The notes below the pieces were generated by a model. It worked only from the letters and a program-made list of their open reading frames with translations. It did no database searches and was not told where the DNA came from. From the NCBI RefSeq assembly GCF_004379255.2, contig NC_056033.1, positions 40,946,719 through 41,010,718 on the forward strand: a stretch of DNA of 64,000 nt. The letters are read 5' to 3'. Shown here piece after piece: positions 1 to 12,375 of the stretch. Within the stretch, counting starts at the first letter, position 1, and every line of letters begins with the position of its first letter. This DNA is from Salvia splendens. Its lineage: Eukaryota; Streptophyta; Magnoliopsida; Lamiales; Lamiaceae. The translations under genes and the position numbers were made by a program.

Positions 1-180
1 CATTGAACTAAGATCGTGGCTTGCATCACCACTAATGATGGTTGTGGATGTCGTGGAGGTCATGGCCTAAGATCGTGGATGTAGCGTAGGTCATGGCCTA
101 CGATCGTGGCCTGAGTTGACACCACGTGGTAGTGGGTGTGTTGGAAGTTGTGGAAATCCTGCATGGGTCCACTAACTCCT

Positions 181-433
181 TGTTCGGTCGAATACTGAGA
201 CCGAACTGCTTTGGTTGCCGATCTGAGAGTAGAGCTTGATGCCGACCTGAGAGCAGAGCTTGATTGGTTGGCTTTTACCGAGCTGTAGGCTGAGGCCGAA
301 CTCTTTGTTCGGTCGAATACTGAGACCGAACTGCTTTGGTAGCCGATCTGAGAGTAGAGCTTGATGCCGACCTGAGAGCAGAGCTTGATTGGTTGGCTTT
401 TACCGAGCTGTAGGCTGAGGCCGAACTCTTTGG
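181..433. repeat. 125-bp tandem duplication
   Basis: Two near-identical copies, each starting TTGTTCGGTCGAATACTGAG, lie head to tail with a period of 125 bp (about 180-304 and 305-433). Each unit holds a smaller repeat built on CTGAGAG(T/C)AGAGCTTGAT. The GC content is higher than in surrounding DNA and the reading frames have biased composition, so I do not regard it as coding. It lies next to LTR-like sequence and may be part of the same retroelement. Confidence 0.85.
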
Positions 434-599
434 TAATGCCGAACTCATACTCTTCCTTGGGCTTTGGGCTGATGGGCCGTCATTGCTGTTGGGCTTGTTT
501 AGTACGCACCCCATCAGAAAGATTGCTCTTTTCTTGAAAGGTATACATATTCCATGATTATTAAGTATAATACTACACGTTTCGTTTTTATTCTATAAT

Positions 600-1262
600 C
601 CGAATTTTAAAAAGGAATGACACTTCTGTTAAGTGCAATGATGGATCCCTAAAACATAACTCATGAGATTGACAAAGCAAAAAAGGTCGTGATCGGCACT
701 AAAAAGGCAGTGTTGACTATATATGGCGGACGAAGCAAAAAAGGACGTAGCCCGCTGGGGCGTAGTACAGTTGGCAACGGAGGGGCAGATCTTGCTGCAA
801 TGAGCCTGGGTTCGAATCCCACTACTGTCGTGTAGTTGCTTCCATCTCTCAGGCACAAGTGTGAGCCTGATACGATCATATCTCTTATGATCTTCCAATT
901 ATTTAGTTTTCCTTTATTCACCATATCTTTCCCATATTTGTTTAGATATTTGTTTATTTGTTTAGATATTTGTTTCTTGTTCATTAAGTTAGGGTAGTAG
1001 TGTTCTAGTATTATAAATAGGAGAGATTATATCATTGAAATCAATCAAATCAATGAATCAATGAAATGTTTTTCCTAAATTTGACTTGTGCAACGAGCAT
1101 ATTATCGTTCCCTATTGTTGCTCATCGGAGAACGTCCGAGAACCAGCAAATCGTGACCTTTCCTTCGAGCTTGTCGAAGGTTCGATCACCTTATCACTCC
1201 GAGAAGCTAGTTAACCGGCCTCGTTACGGAGAACGTCCGTAACAACTGGTGCTTTCATACGG
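600..1262 (+). mobile_element. LTR-like retroelement remnant
   Basis: The stretch has features of a plant LTR and its downstream edge: a TATAAATAGGAGAG core-promoter-like motif near 1011-1025, a CAAT-rich leader with repeated AATCAATGAA words, and AACTGGTGCTTTCATACGGAG at about 1242-1262, which resembles the primer-binding region next to many plant LTRs. The motif GGAGAACGTCCG occurs three times between about 1120 and 1275. No gag or pol coding sequence follows, so this is a solo or truncated remnant. Boundaries are approximate. Confidence 0.4.
755..960 (+). mobile_element. tRNA-derived SINE
   Basis: An A-box-like TAGTACAGTTGGCAACGG (763-780) is followed about 30 bp later by a consensus B box, GGTTCGAATCC (809-819), within GGGTTCGAATCCC. 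This is the internal RNA polymerase III promoter of tRNA-derived SINEs. A CT-rich, T-rich tail follows. It lies inside the LTR-like segment and was probably inserted into it. A functional tRNA is unlikely because no cloverleaf acceptor stem closes around the boxes. Confidence 0.55.
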
Positions 1263-1399
1263 AGAACGTCCGTAACAGAGGCCTTGGGAGATGAGCTTCT
1301 GGCAGCCAGTGGGTTAAGACCTCTCCCTTAACGGGTTACTGCGTACTCTGATTGAACCCCCTCACATGATGTCGGGCCAGAGTGTGGGGGCCGCCAAGG

Positions 1400-4300
1400 T
1401 GACGGAATCGCTTTTTTTACTGCATGGAGTAAATTCTAACCTCAAAGAGTTGAGACAGAATTAGCATATTGGCAGTGTCTGGCCCTACCTAGATTTACCG
1501 TTGTTACCTAGATTTACCGTTGTGTGTTTGAAAAATATCACATTGAGTTGGCAGAGATAAAGCTGCTTAGTAAAAGTATATAATTAACATTAAAAAGAAA
1601 ATCGCAAAACCCAGATTTAATTAACAATTTATATAATTTGAGGACAATAACACAATATTATATACTCCTACATTCGAGAAAGCTTAATGCTTTTTAGGGA
1701 TCAATATTATTTTTTAGTAACTGTCTTAATCGTATATTGCCTTTAGAATTCCGTTTTACAAATAAAATACTATGTAATGTATAAAAGTATCTTTTTTTTT
1801 TAATTTGAGAATTGAGTTGCTATTATTGTATTATTGGTCGGCGTGGTTTCCTTAAAAAGGCTCGTGAAGAACTGAAGAGTTGTGGAATTTGGTAGTGTCA
1901 AAAGGTTAACATGTTCAATTTGTGTTAAGAGACTTATGTAAAACTATATTAATCAGTCTTCTTACACTAGTTCAAATTAATAGACCGACACGTTGTCAAT
2001 TTTGTTCTTAGGAATCTTATTTGCAACTATTGTTGTCCATCATCAAATTAAAAAAGTGAGATTTGAACTAATGCGGAATTGGAAAAGGATAAATTAATTT
2101 GTCAGGTGGAGTAGTGTATTAAAAAAAATGCTCAAAATCGATAGCTGGCGAGCAGTGTTCATCATGACTGATGGTACATTAGGTCTAAAGATGTGAGATT
2201 TACGTATTATTTTGGTATACGTAATCTGGAATATACAATGTTTTAGACATTTTATAAGGATTTTGTGTGTGGTAAAAATTAAATAAGTAGATTGATTTGA
2301 TTGTAAGTAATCCTTATAAATAGATAAAATGCAAAAATGCTAAAATAAAATTAAGAATGGTGAGTCTAAAAACGAACAACACAATATCACAGGTTCATGC
2401 AAAACTTGTCCCATGAGACCGTAAAAAGAACTGGTACCAAAAAGTCTCAAGAGATGACTAATCACTAACCGTTCAAAATAAACAACAAAAACAAAGATGA
2501 CGATTCGACTCATAACAATACAAACACACAAATAACCAATAACACTCCATAAGAACACACTCAAAGCATCTCATTTGATATATTCTTACATGGGACAAAT
2601 CTACTAAACATTCATAGATCTAGAATCCATAACATATGCATTTCACACTAAGTGACATTGGAATCTTATCATCTTCATGATTGAAATTAATATGTAATCC
2701 GAAAGCATAAAATGAAGAAAAATGCAGTCATGATTACATAATGATACACATTCTAAGAAGGAGATGGTACAATTATTTTGTTTTAGGAATTCTCTAGTAT
2801 CATTGCAACTTGGCTTGAAGTAATTATGACCTAGTAACCTACCTATATATATCTACTTTACACTTTAGGTAAATACATTTGTGGCCAAATAATTGATAGC
2901 CCAAATATTCCTAACATCTTATTAAAGCACACCATGTAATAGCATCTCAATAATTACAATTCGATTGATGCTAAACTCTTCATTATATTTTCAGATGGTG
3001 TCGTGTCTCTTAACTAAAAATAGTAAGGAGTAACAAAAGTGGAAGCACTAGCTAGTATCATATTCTCACCACATAACAAATTAAGTTAATTGGTGCACTA
3101 AATGTGTAGGCCAACATAGGGCGGTGAAGGATTTTTAATTAGTTAGTTAATCGTATGAATGTGTAAGAATAATATAAATAATAGTTTCTATAATGAATCT
3201 AAAATCTATATTTTCTTCATGAAAATTTATAAAGACTAGGGGTTCTAAACACAATGCTATTTATAAAATGTTCAAAGTCAAAACACATATTCTATCCAAA
3301 ATCATTGCAGACAAAAAAAAAATAGATGAACACAAAAAATATAACACTAAGTCATAACACTAAGTGGACGGGCCCACATTTCGTCTACGTTTCTCTTCAT
3401 CTTAATGGGCCCTTTTTATTTTTCGGTAGTTTTTTTCTGGTAGTATATATACAATTAATTAATTAATTATTCTCCATTGCATGTAATTTATTATGAGTAT
3501 TCTAGTGATATTAATATTATTTTTATTTTAATAATTAAAATTGAGATCTATAAATTTGTGTAATGTGATAGCTTTAATTCCATAGCTAATATGTTTCTCG
3601 CAATGCAATAACATTTTCAAAATTTGTTAAATTTATGTAAATTGAGTTTTAATTTTTGTTATTCAAATTAAATCCTGTGAAACTTCTTATTAGGTATTCC
3701 ACATGAAATTTCTAGCTCTTAATATATCCTAATTATATGGAAGTTAGGTTTCATTTGGCATTATTCAAATGATTTAATAATAGTTACACTACTATTCAAA
3801 GATCCACACCTTCATCGACCTCGAATCTTTTAAGTTGCCTAACTTTCTTTTTGACTATAGCTTTATGAGATGATTTGGTTATTTTCTTTTAACGAATCTG
3901 AATGTCGTGGTAGAATTTCAAATTAACTATAGTATAAATTTTTTTAATAATAATTCTAGTGTCGGTTATAATACATAAATAATAGTAAGAAAAAGTAATA
4001 ATTCGAAAAGGATCTAGAATCCTTAGACCTTAATCTCTTTGATATCCGAAATCAAGCTCGATTCTTCTGTTATTTTATTTTGGAAAATTTGAGTTTGATA
4101 CCATTTAAAAGGAGCTAATAATGCCATTTTGAGATTTTTCAGTTATATGAAGTGTATTTATTTTTATTGTTAGTACGTCCAATTATTAAGAGCGAGTGAA
4201 TCTCGTAATTTTTTATAATAATAGTAATGACAACAACAATAATAATGAAATAGCGAATTAAATCATCTAATAGTATGGCACAAGTCACACAATATTCCCA

Positions 4301-5819
4301 AATTTGTTTTAATCACAAGAATATAGAAACTTTGCAACTACAATATCTATAACTATTTCCCTTTTACAGTTATAACATTCCCACTTTTCAATGAACTTTA
4401 TACTATGAAAATTGTAATTACAATAAAAATAAAATTAGTATTGCATAAATAAATTAATATTACGGCGTGCCTAATTTTTTATGGAAACAAAAATTAAAGA
4501 CTGCATTCAGGAGTATAGTAGACTCGAACCTAAGTTTAACGGACATTAACCAGTGACATACAAACTATGGTGTAAATTACAATAATACAACAGTTAAACC
4601 TCATTTCCTTTTGACATGTGTTTTTTCTAGCAACATCGAATTCTCATTGCTTTTCTCATTGAATTTATGGATTCTGAAATTGACATTCTTGGCAATGGAA
4701 AAATACCAAAACTCCTTGTCCCTATTATAGACAGCTCATTCCATGATATTTCTTTATTTTCTTTTTGAGGAACTTGACTTATCAATTTTTTTAAAGAATT
4801 TGCATGTTATAAGCAAATAATAGTATCTACTTTATATATTTAAGTAAATTTATATATAGTAGTAATACATAATGTAAATTCTATTTATAGAAATTTCTCC
4901 GGGAAGTTAATATTCACCATTTCACAACTCGCCCATTTCATACACATACATATATAGACTTTTTTTTAATTCCATATAACTTGGTTTTTAACTTTTGGAA
5001 ATATAGATATATAATGTAAATGTGGCTAATATTTACCCAACACAAAAAATATTATCAATCATCATAAAGCATAACATTGACATCCACGATTCTTGAATGT
5101 ATACATATTTCTGGTTAGTGCTAAAATAAATACACATACAATGTGCGTGAACCAGAAAGTGGACTCCCCAAAAAATATTAATAAAATGTTCAAAACATTT
5201 CAATCATACTTTGCATTTGTCAAAAGGTTTCAACTTTCCAAACAAATAATTGCAAAGAAGTGGTTAAGGTCCTAATAAGAGAACTTGATTCTTAATTAGT
5301 TAAATAAAAAAAGACCAATTGTTTTGTTTTGCTGACTCAAATGAAAATCAGACAGCAAAGAAATTGACAAAAAAAGGAATAAATATTTTTGAAGTGTCAA
5401 ATGTAGAGAGCTGCTGGTTTTTCAGACAACAGGTTTGGTTGAAGTTGTTAGTTTTAATAAAGTGGCTGCAAACATGTGAAGTAGCTGCAAAATTTAGTAG
5501 TACTACCAAATATTATGATTCTCATGCAAAATAATTTATTTTTGTCAATTCAATTCATAATGCATGGGCAGAAATTTAGCAAAATATATAAGGACGAGCA
5601 TAGACTAATTAAATGGTCTTCAATATAAATGTTGAATTTGAATTCATGACATGTGACCCCTATTATTTTATTGGATATTTTCAATTTGTCATTTGTTCAA
5701 AAATATTAATGTCGCATGTTTACTGAAAATTAAAATGTTAAGAAATAATTTTAGTTAGTACTATCATCTAATTTTTATGAAAGTATTAAATTTTTAAATG
5801 GTAGTATTAGAAAAAAAAA
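1400..5819. other. AT-rich intergenic DNA, no gene seen
   Basis: No open frame resembling a known protein was found on either strand. The only local structure I can point to is a short tandem repeat of ACCTAGATTTACCGTTGT at about 1486-1525. The remainder is low-complexity AT-rich sequence. Confidence 0.6.
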
Positions 5820-6046
5820 TACTCCCTCCGTCCCCAAAGAATATGCACTTTAGGTTCGTCACGGGTTTTAATGTAAAATTGGTAAAGTAAGAGAGAGGTT
5901 GAGAGAAAAGGTAATTAAAGTATTGTTAGTGGAGAATAAGTCTCACCTCATTAGAGTGAAAATGATTTTCAAAATTGAAAAATGCATATTCTCGTGGGAC
6001 GGACTAAAAAGGAAAAAATGCATATTTTTGTGGGACGGAGAGAGTA
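5820..6046. mobile_element. Stowaway MITE
   Basis: The element starts TACTCCCTCCGTCCCCA and ends GTGGGACGGAGAGAGTA, giving inverted termini flanked by a TA target duplication. The terminal inverted repeat extends inward through AATATGCA/TGCATATT. A second internal copy of the right terminus (CTCGTGGGACGGAC) lies about 35 bp inside. It has no coding capacity. Tc1/mariner transposases mobilise this family. Confidence 0.9.
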
Positions 6047-6326
6047 TTATTCAAATATATACATGCAAGATCCATTTTTTTTCAGATATATAGATTATAC
6101 TAGTATTAACTTTTTTATGCAATATTTATGTTTCAATAAACTACTAGTATTATTTATTTTCTAGAACTTTAGTAGTAATAAAATTTATGTGTGCAAACTA
6201 ACTAATGGAATCATAAGACAGATCATAATATTTTGAATAAAGAAAGCAAAACAATATTGCTTTCCTCATGAAATTTGGTAGCTTAGACTAATTTGTTTGA
6301 TTGTTTCTTCATTTTAGAAAAATAAA

Positions 6327-6705
6327 TGAGAAATGATATGCTAAATACTTTATGTGGGCTCCACTCTCGTTTGACACACGTTTAACGGTATTTGTTCAAT
6401 TTATATATTTAGTTTGATTCAAATACTGTAAAAAAGTGTTATTGAAAATTTTAATTTCACAAAAATTTAAAAATTTAAAGCTCGATTTGCTCGTTTTCTC
6501 TATAATTTCAAATAATTAATAAAATAATAAATAAAGCTTAGATTTTTATAAATTTTGTGAAATTAAAAATTTTGATAATAGTTTTTAATGTATTAGAATC
6601 AAACTAACTATATAAATCGAAATAAACAATACTAAATGTGCGTCAAACGAGACCGGTGATCACATAAAAAGCTCATATAAGGTATGTAGCATATCATTCC
6701 TCACC
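6327..6705. mobile_element. Foldback MITE with long inverted arms
   Basis: The left arm begins GAGAAATGATATGCTAAATAC and the right arm is its imperfect complement, ending CATATCATTCCTCACCATC. Pairing continues for more than 150 bp on each side, through TCTCGTTTGAC(A/G)CAC and TTTAGTTTGATTC, toward a centre near 6510. The whole element would fold into one long hairpin. I cannot assign it to a superfamily because no clear target duplication is seen. Confidence 0.65.
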
Positions 6706-6709
6706 ATCT

Positions 6710-8400
6710 CATATTAATTTGGGTTTTCCAGTCGTCAAACTTATAATAATATTGCTAATTACTTCTTGGAAATATAGTCTCTTCTAGAACACGGTTTAAT
6801 TGCCCCTACCCATTGATTTTCTTAAACTATTAAAATGGGATTCCTATTTTAAATTCCATTAATTGTGACAATTAGATCGCAGCAATGTGTATTCTATTGT
6901 ATAAATAGGGAATATGTTTGTAAAATATTATATAAAGTAGATTTTATATTTGGGACATTTTATAAAATAATGGGTCATATTTATTGAAATATTAAACAAT
7001 GTTATTAGTGGTCACGGTATAGTAAAACCTACTAATCAGTAAATCACATCAACCATAACACACACACACACACACGTACGGTCATATTACACTTTCATTT
7101 ACAAATTACTATAATACTAACCTCTAATTATTTTTAAATTTATAACTTTCTTTCATCAATGATTCCCGATTTGACTTAGATAATTCTCACTATTCACTAA
7201 TGCACACAATGGATCCAACCATCTTTTCTTTTCTGAAGAATAAAAAGTTAATTTGATACTTTTTCTTCTTCATAATTCTAGTAATTTAAAATATATATTC
7301 TCTCCGCCTCTCAATAAATAACAATAAATGAAATGCAAATTATTAGAAGTAACGATGTTAAACTCAAATAATAATAAAAAATATTATATGAATTGAAAGT
7401 CAGATTCTTTGTCATGCAAAGAAAATTACACAAAAAGATTAAAAGATAACCACAGAGTAATAAATAAAATAAAAACCTAATGTCCTTGTTTTATTTATTT
7501 ATGTTAATGCGATTCACTATCTTTGTTAAGGTCCAAGACACTCATAATTAATCTGGAAAACAAGTGGGAGCTCCACCGAAAAATATTACTCCTACTAGTT
7601 TAAAATACTACGTATAATCCAACTTTCTCTCTTGAACTGCAATAACCCAATGATTTTTTTGGTATCACCGATTATTTTTCAACTGATAAAATATTGCTAT
7701 GTCGCACACTCATCCTCTATGTATCCAAGTTTTTTTTTAATTTTTTTTATAACGGAGAATATCATAATGTTGTTTAGTAAACTTTGTTGTTTCAACATAT
7801 ATAAAGGGCACATTCTCAGGAAAAAAGAAAAAAAAAATAGTACTACGAAGTTTGATCAAATTCAGCGAATTCGAATTTCGGCAGCGCGTCTATATATAAT
7901 GTAATACTGTTGGTGTTTTTCATCATTTTTTTAATAAATAGATAGACATCATTTAACTTATTAGCGGTGATGTCAACATTTAATTTCACGGATGTCATAT
8001 AAGACAAAATATATCAGATTTTTTTTACAAAAATTAAAAAATAGAAAAATCCCAAGCAAAGTGCGTGTCGTGCATTCACACTCTGACTAGGCGCAAGGTG
8101 CAACTTACGACCCTTGAGCCTAAGGCGAGGCTCTAGCCTCTGGGTCTCTATTCCATAATGGCGGTAAGCCCTGGGCAAATAAGGGTGACTTGCGAGTCGA
8201 GCCAATGTTGCTAATGCCCTTAGCGATCGCGGGCCCGATCGACATATCTACACGTGTCGCTATCCCATGCAACATGTCTTGGATCTCAAAATTATCTACA
8301 CGAATAATATGAGAATGTAAACCTTTAGTAGCACTATTTTAAATATTGTGGGGGCCAAGCATAATTGTAAAATAAATAGTATAATAAAGGTGGTAAAGAA
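6710..8400. other. AT-rich intergenic DNA upstream of the TPP gene
   Basis: A short CA repeat occurs at about 7057-7075. From about 8050 to 8215 there is a more GC-rich patch ending GCTAATGCCCTTA, which resembles the inverted end of the GGGCATTAGCAATGG Harbinger-like element at 19.89 kb followed by TTA. It may be a truncated copy, as no matching left end was found. No gene was recognised. Confidence 0.4.
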
Positions 8401-8440
8401 AAGTTGGAATACTTCGTCTCATAATGCTTTCTAAGTTACT

Positions 8441-8447
8441 TATAAAT
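8441..8447 (+). promoter_or_regulatory. TATA box of the TPP gene
   Basis: TATAAAT lies 112 bp upstream of the start codon at 8559. The stretch between is a pyrimidine-rich leader with CTT repeats, as expected for a plant core promoter and 5' UTR. Confidence 0.55.
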
Positions 8448-8558
8448 TGATCACACCCCACCTTCCCTATCTCACTTCTCCCACATTTTTCATTCATCAA
8501 AATCTAGAACCTCATATTCCTCCTCTTCTTCTTCTTCTGCATATTTTACCTCCACGCA

Positions 8559-10449
8559 ATGACGAACCAAAAAATGGTCATTCCCGACGCGAAATCGGGC
8601 ATCCCGATGGCCTTCCCCATTGCAATGCCCGATTCGGCCCTTTTCCCGCTCAATGGAAACCTCTTCCCAGTGAAAAAACTGCTCAAGAAGCTCGCACCCA
8701 ATGCGAACGGAGCAAGGATCAATGCCTTGCTCGACTCGATGAGGGCCTCCTCCCCCACACGGAGGCCCTCGGATGCCGAGGACCACGGCTCTTGGAATGT
8801 ATGTCCCGCTAAAATTCCCTGTCCTGCTTATTTTTATATATATATATATATTTTACTATATGTAAATGCCTGTTAGGACAGCAGCAGTAACTTCATACTG
8901 ACAACAACCACTGCTGTCCTTACAATTTTGTAATATGTGTGGCTGACGCACGTGGGTTTCTGCTTGTGCAGCTCCACCACCCATCAGCTCTTACCATGTT
9001 CGATGAGATCACGGCCGCCGCCAACGGCAAACAGATTGTCGTGTTCTTGGACTACGATGGCACTCTCTCCCCCATCGTCGAGGACCCTGACCGCGCCTTC
9101 ATCACCACTGAGGTTCGTCGCCAATTCGCCTTTGCCTTACCCAAACTCTAAAACGAAATATAACTAAATATTCAATTTTTTCTGTGATCAGATGAGAGAA
9201 GCTGTCAGAGACGTCGCAAAATTGTTCCCATCGGCCATTATTAGTGGGAGATGCAGAGCTAAGGTACATTTAAATTTCATTTATTACCCAATAACTCAAT
9301 TAAATATATAAAGTAATAGTATGTTGAAAACTTTATTTCAATATATTTTGCATTTTTCAGGTGTACGATTTCGTAAAATTGTCGGAGCTTTACTACGCCG
9401 GTAGCCATGGAATGGACATTAAAGGGCCATCAAAAAGGCATATATCACAAAGAAAAGTGAGTAAAAAACGAATTTACTTTGATTACTATTGTCACAAAAT
9501 TTATTTTTCATTGACTAATTTTCTTATGTTTAATGTATGTATTATTCAGGGAAATCAAACTGTCCTCTGCCAGCCTGCAAGGGCATTTCTGCCTATAATT
9601 GATGAGGTAGGCTTATGTTTAACAAAATACATTAAAATTTTCAGTAAGTAGTAATTTAAATTTTTCTAAAAATTTATTTTTTTAGGTATACAGAGCTTTG
9701 ATAGAGCAAGTGAAGCACATTCCCGGAGCTAAAGTGGAAAACAATAGATTCTGTCTCTCCGTTCACTACCGCTGCGTGGAGGAAAAGGTGCGAAAACCCG
9801 ACCTTCATTTTGGCCAAAAAATTGAAATATTTATTTTGAAAGTTGCGGGATGGACTTTACTTAAAAAGTGGTTTTGTTTTATAGAAATGGGTCGAGTTGG
9901 CCGATCAAGTTAAGTTGGTGATCAAGGACTACTCGCAACTCAGGTTGAATCACGGTAGAAAAGTATTCGAGATTCGGCCAACTATCAAGTGGGACAAGGG
10001 GAATGCGGTTGAGTTCTTGTTGGAATCGTTGGGCTACAGTGAGTCGAGTGATGTGTTGCCTATCTACATAGGCGACGATAGAACTGATGAAGATGCATTT
10101 AGAGTAAGTTATAATTTCGCACGTGTGATAGAGTTTTTATTTTTATTTCATTGATCGAATATTTGATATTAATGTCGGGATTTATTTAGGTTTTGCGAGA
10201 AAGGGGTCAAGGACTAGGAATCCTAGTTTCGAAGGCTCCAAAGGAAACAAATGCCTCCTACACTTTGCAAGAACCAACCGAGGCAAGTAGCACACAAAAC
10301 AAACTGTAACAAACTAATTATTAAATTAATATAACTACTTGAACTATATTTTATTTTTAAGTGTTATTAACATGTGATATTTTTGACAGGTAATGCACTT
10401 CCTACGAAGCTTGGTGGAGTGGAAGAAGTTGTCCTTGCTAAGACACTAG
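8559..10449 (+). CDS. TPP: Trehalose-6-phosphate phosphatase (TPP), 9 exons, 359 aa
   Basis: It dephosphorylates trehalose 6-phosphate to trehalose, the second step of plant trehalose synthesis, and so lowers the sugar-status signal Tre6P. Exons: 8559-8798, 8972-9112, 9192-9263, 9361-9456, 9550-9606, 9686-9787, 9885-10103, 10190-10282, 10390-10449. Every junction is in phase 0 and the frame stays open to TAG. The protein has the HAD-phosphatase motifs: DYDGTLSPI with D107 and D109 (motif I), SGR at 145-147 (motif II), K274 in IKWDKG, and [10 protein letters not shown] at 299-308 (motif III/IV). The conserved block [13 protein letters not shown] is present. Length is normal for plant TPPs, and the variable first 80 residues, encoded by exon 1, precede the catalytic domain. 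The start is the first ATG after a TATA box and CT-rich leader. Intron 8 uses a GC donor. SGRCRAK has Ala150 where relatives usually carry an acidic residue. I cannot assign a paralogue letter. Confidence 0.96.
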
Positions 10450-11507
10450 TGAGAGTTCCTCTTAGAGAGAGAGATTTGTAGAGAGATATAACCTTGTCCT
10501 AATTGATTCAATTATGAGGGATATGGGTGAATTTCTGTAATTGCTCTTCTTCTTCTTTTTTATATTTTTATTTTTATTTTTATTTTTGTAATATTTTCAA
10601 TTGTAATTTGATCCCAAAGGGGTTGATGTTTATTGGATGAGATTCAGTATCGTGATGTCCGTATCGAATCTATCATGTCCAATCCTTAAGTTGATTATTG
10701 TAAAATTCTAAAAAATTGTATTTCGACAAGTAAAATTTTAAAAATTGTGTACTCTACTTTTGATTTGATCAATAATCATTTTTATTAAATAAAAGTGGAA
10801 ATATATCCTAATTTAGTAAATTAAACTCTTGATAGTAAATAATACTAGTAAAAAATAATAAAGATGAAAATAAAAAGAAATTATAAAAAATTAAAATTAA
10901 AGAATATATACTCTACTCTTGAATTAATATAATAATATTTATCAAAAAAAAGTGGCAATATATTTAAATATAATTATAAGTCCTAATTTAATAAAAAAAA
11001 CAACTAAAGCATACTAAAGTCAATTTTAAAATTTTCAAAATAATATATTGAGCTAGGTATTAAAGTGGACCATTAAATATCATCCCGATTCAAATTATTA
11101 ATATAAAATTTTAAAATTAAACAAAAAAATAGTCACGTTAAATCCTAGTTATTGGTTACAAAATTGAAAATAAAGATGAAAAAAATGACAGAACTTTTAT
11201 AAAGAAAAATTAGAAGTGGGACATCAGGATTGCTATTGAATCTCATAAGGCAAATTCTGACAAAACTGAAAAACTGTCTTTATAATATTTCAAGTAATTT
11301 GAGGCAACTGATTATGTTGTACTCTTTAATTATTGCTGTTTTGTTATTGTATGTTTCTTTAAAAACAGTTCCGCTTTTCCTTTTTTTATTAGCTTTAATC
11401 GAAGTAACATCGAACATTGCAAAAAAGAAAAATAGAGAGCTGGAATCAGGTAGATTAAGTTTGAAGGGCAAAAGTCAAAACAGTTTAGACCAGTTTTTTA
11501 CTTTTTT
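10450..11507. other. TPP 3' UTR and AT-rich intergenic DNA
   Basis: The first ~200 bp are probably the 3' UTR, containing a T-rich tract of TTTTTATTTTTA repeats near 10557-10590. Beyond that the sequence is simple and AT-rich, with no gene or recognisable element. Confidence 0.5.
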
Positions 11508-11751
11508 TTTTCTTCGTCCCACAATACGAGTCACATTTGATGTAGACGCGAGTTTTAAGAAATATAAAGAATAGCGGGTTAGAAAAGTTAGTAGAATATG
11601 AGTCCACTTTTTTAAAATAAAATATAAGTGGAGTGAATTAGTTAAATATGAGACCTACTTACCATATATGGTAAAAGTGAAATGTGACTCTTATTATGAG
11701 ACAGACAGAAATGACAAAATGTGACTCTTATTATGAGATATATGGAGTAAT
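11508..11751. mobile_element. Degenerate Stowaway MITE
   Basis: The left end TCTTCGTCCCACAATACGAGTCACATTT matches, inverted, two copies of AAATGTGACTCTTATTATGAGA at the right side, the last one running into TATATGGAGTA. Internal words such as AGTTAGTAGAATATGAG and GTGAGTCCAC match other Stowaway copies in this window (35.1 and 53.7 kb). There is no ORF. Confidence 0.65.
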
Positions 11752-11800
11752 ATTCGAGAACTTGTTTTTAAAAATTTGTTTTAGCATAGATATTGCGTTA

Positions 11801-12372
11801 GAGCATCCACAATAGGAAGGACTTCCCCACGGACTAGCACTAGAACTTCCCAAAAACACCTTCTGCCACGTCACTAGGGCTTCCCACCTCACTGTCACAT
11901 CACTAGGACATCCCACTGCACAATAGTGGACAAGCACTAGGACATCCCGGCGGACAAGCAAAATAATAAAAATTCACAAATTCACAAATACGCAATTACG
12001 GAATTAAAATTTTGACACGAATACAGGTGGAGAAAGTGCAATAATAATTGAATTAAATAAAAAAAATTTAAAACAATACAATGCAACAAAAAAAACAACA
12101 ATTTAAACAAAGTTTAGTATGCCTTGAATCTTTATAGTTTGCCGCTAGCCGAACGGGGGTGTCGGATATATAGAGTTGAAATTAAAAAAAAAACGAAAAT
12201 GCTCTCGTCTGTCGAGCACCTACAATAGCTGACGAGACGACGGACGAGCGCCTTATCCGACGGACGAGAGGCCGTCCGTCTGGCTCGTCCTTCACGCACT
12301 CGTCCGCCCCAATAGTGGACGTCCCGGACGGACGACCCGCTCGCCAGCGGACGTCCGCTTTTGTGGATGCTC
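11801..12372. mobile_element. PIF/Harbinger-type MITE (copy a)
   Basis: Termini GAGCATCCACAATAGG and TTTTGTGGATGCTC are inverted repeats, flanked on both sides by TTA (11798-11800 and 12373-12375), the usual Harbinger target duplication. Inside are GACGG/CGGACG-rich subterminal repeats at the right and a segment AATTACGGAATTAAAATTTTGACACG that recurs in the copy at 17.5 kb. No transposase ORF is present, so it is non-autonomous. Confidence 0.85.
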
Positions 12373-12375
12373 TTA

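Noticed and set aside
181..433. Tandem repeats considered as a CRISPR-like array
   Set aside because: Only two long units without spacers, in a plant nuclear context; no CRISPR array exists in the window.
275..514. Minus-strand 79-codon Ser-rich frame
   Set aside because: It spans the 125-bp tandem repeat and its composition comes from the repeat; no protein family is recognisable.
4521..4580. GACTCGAACCTAAG-type sequence resembling an inverted tRNA B box
   Set aside because: The A box is not convincing and no tail or target duplication was found, so a SINE or tRNA cannot be supported.
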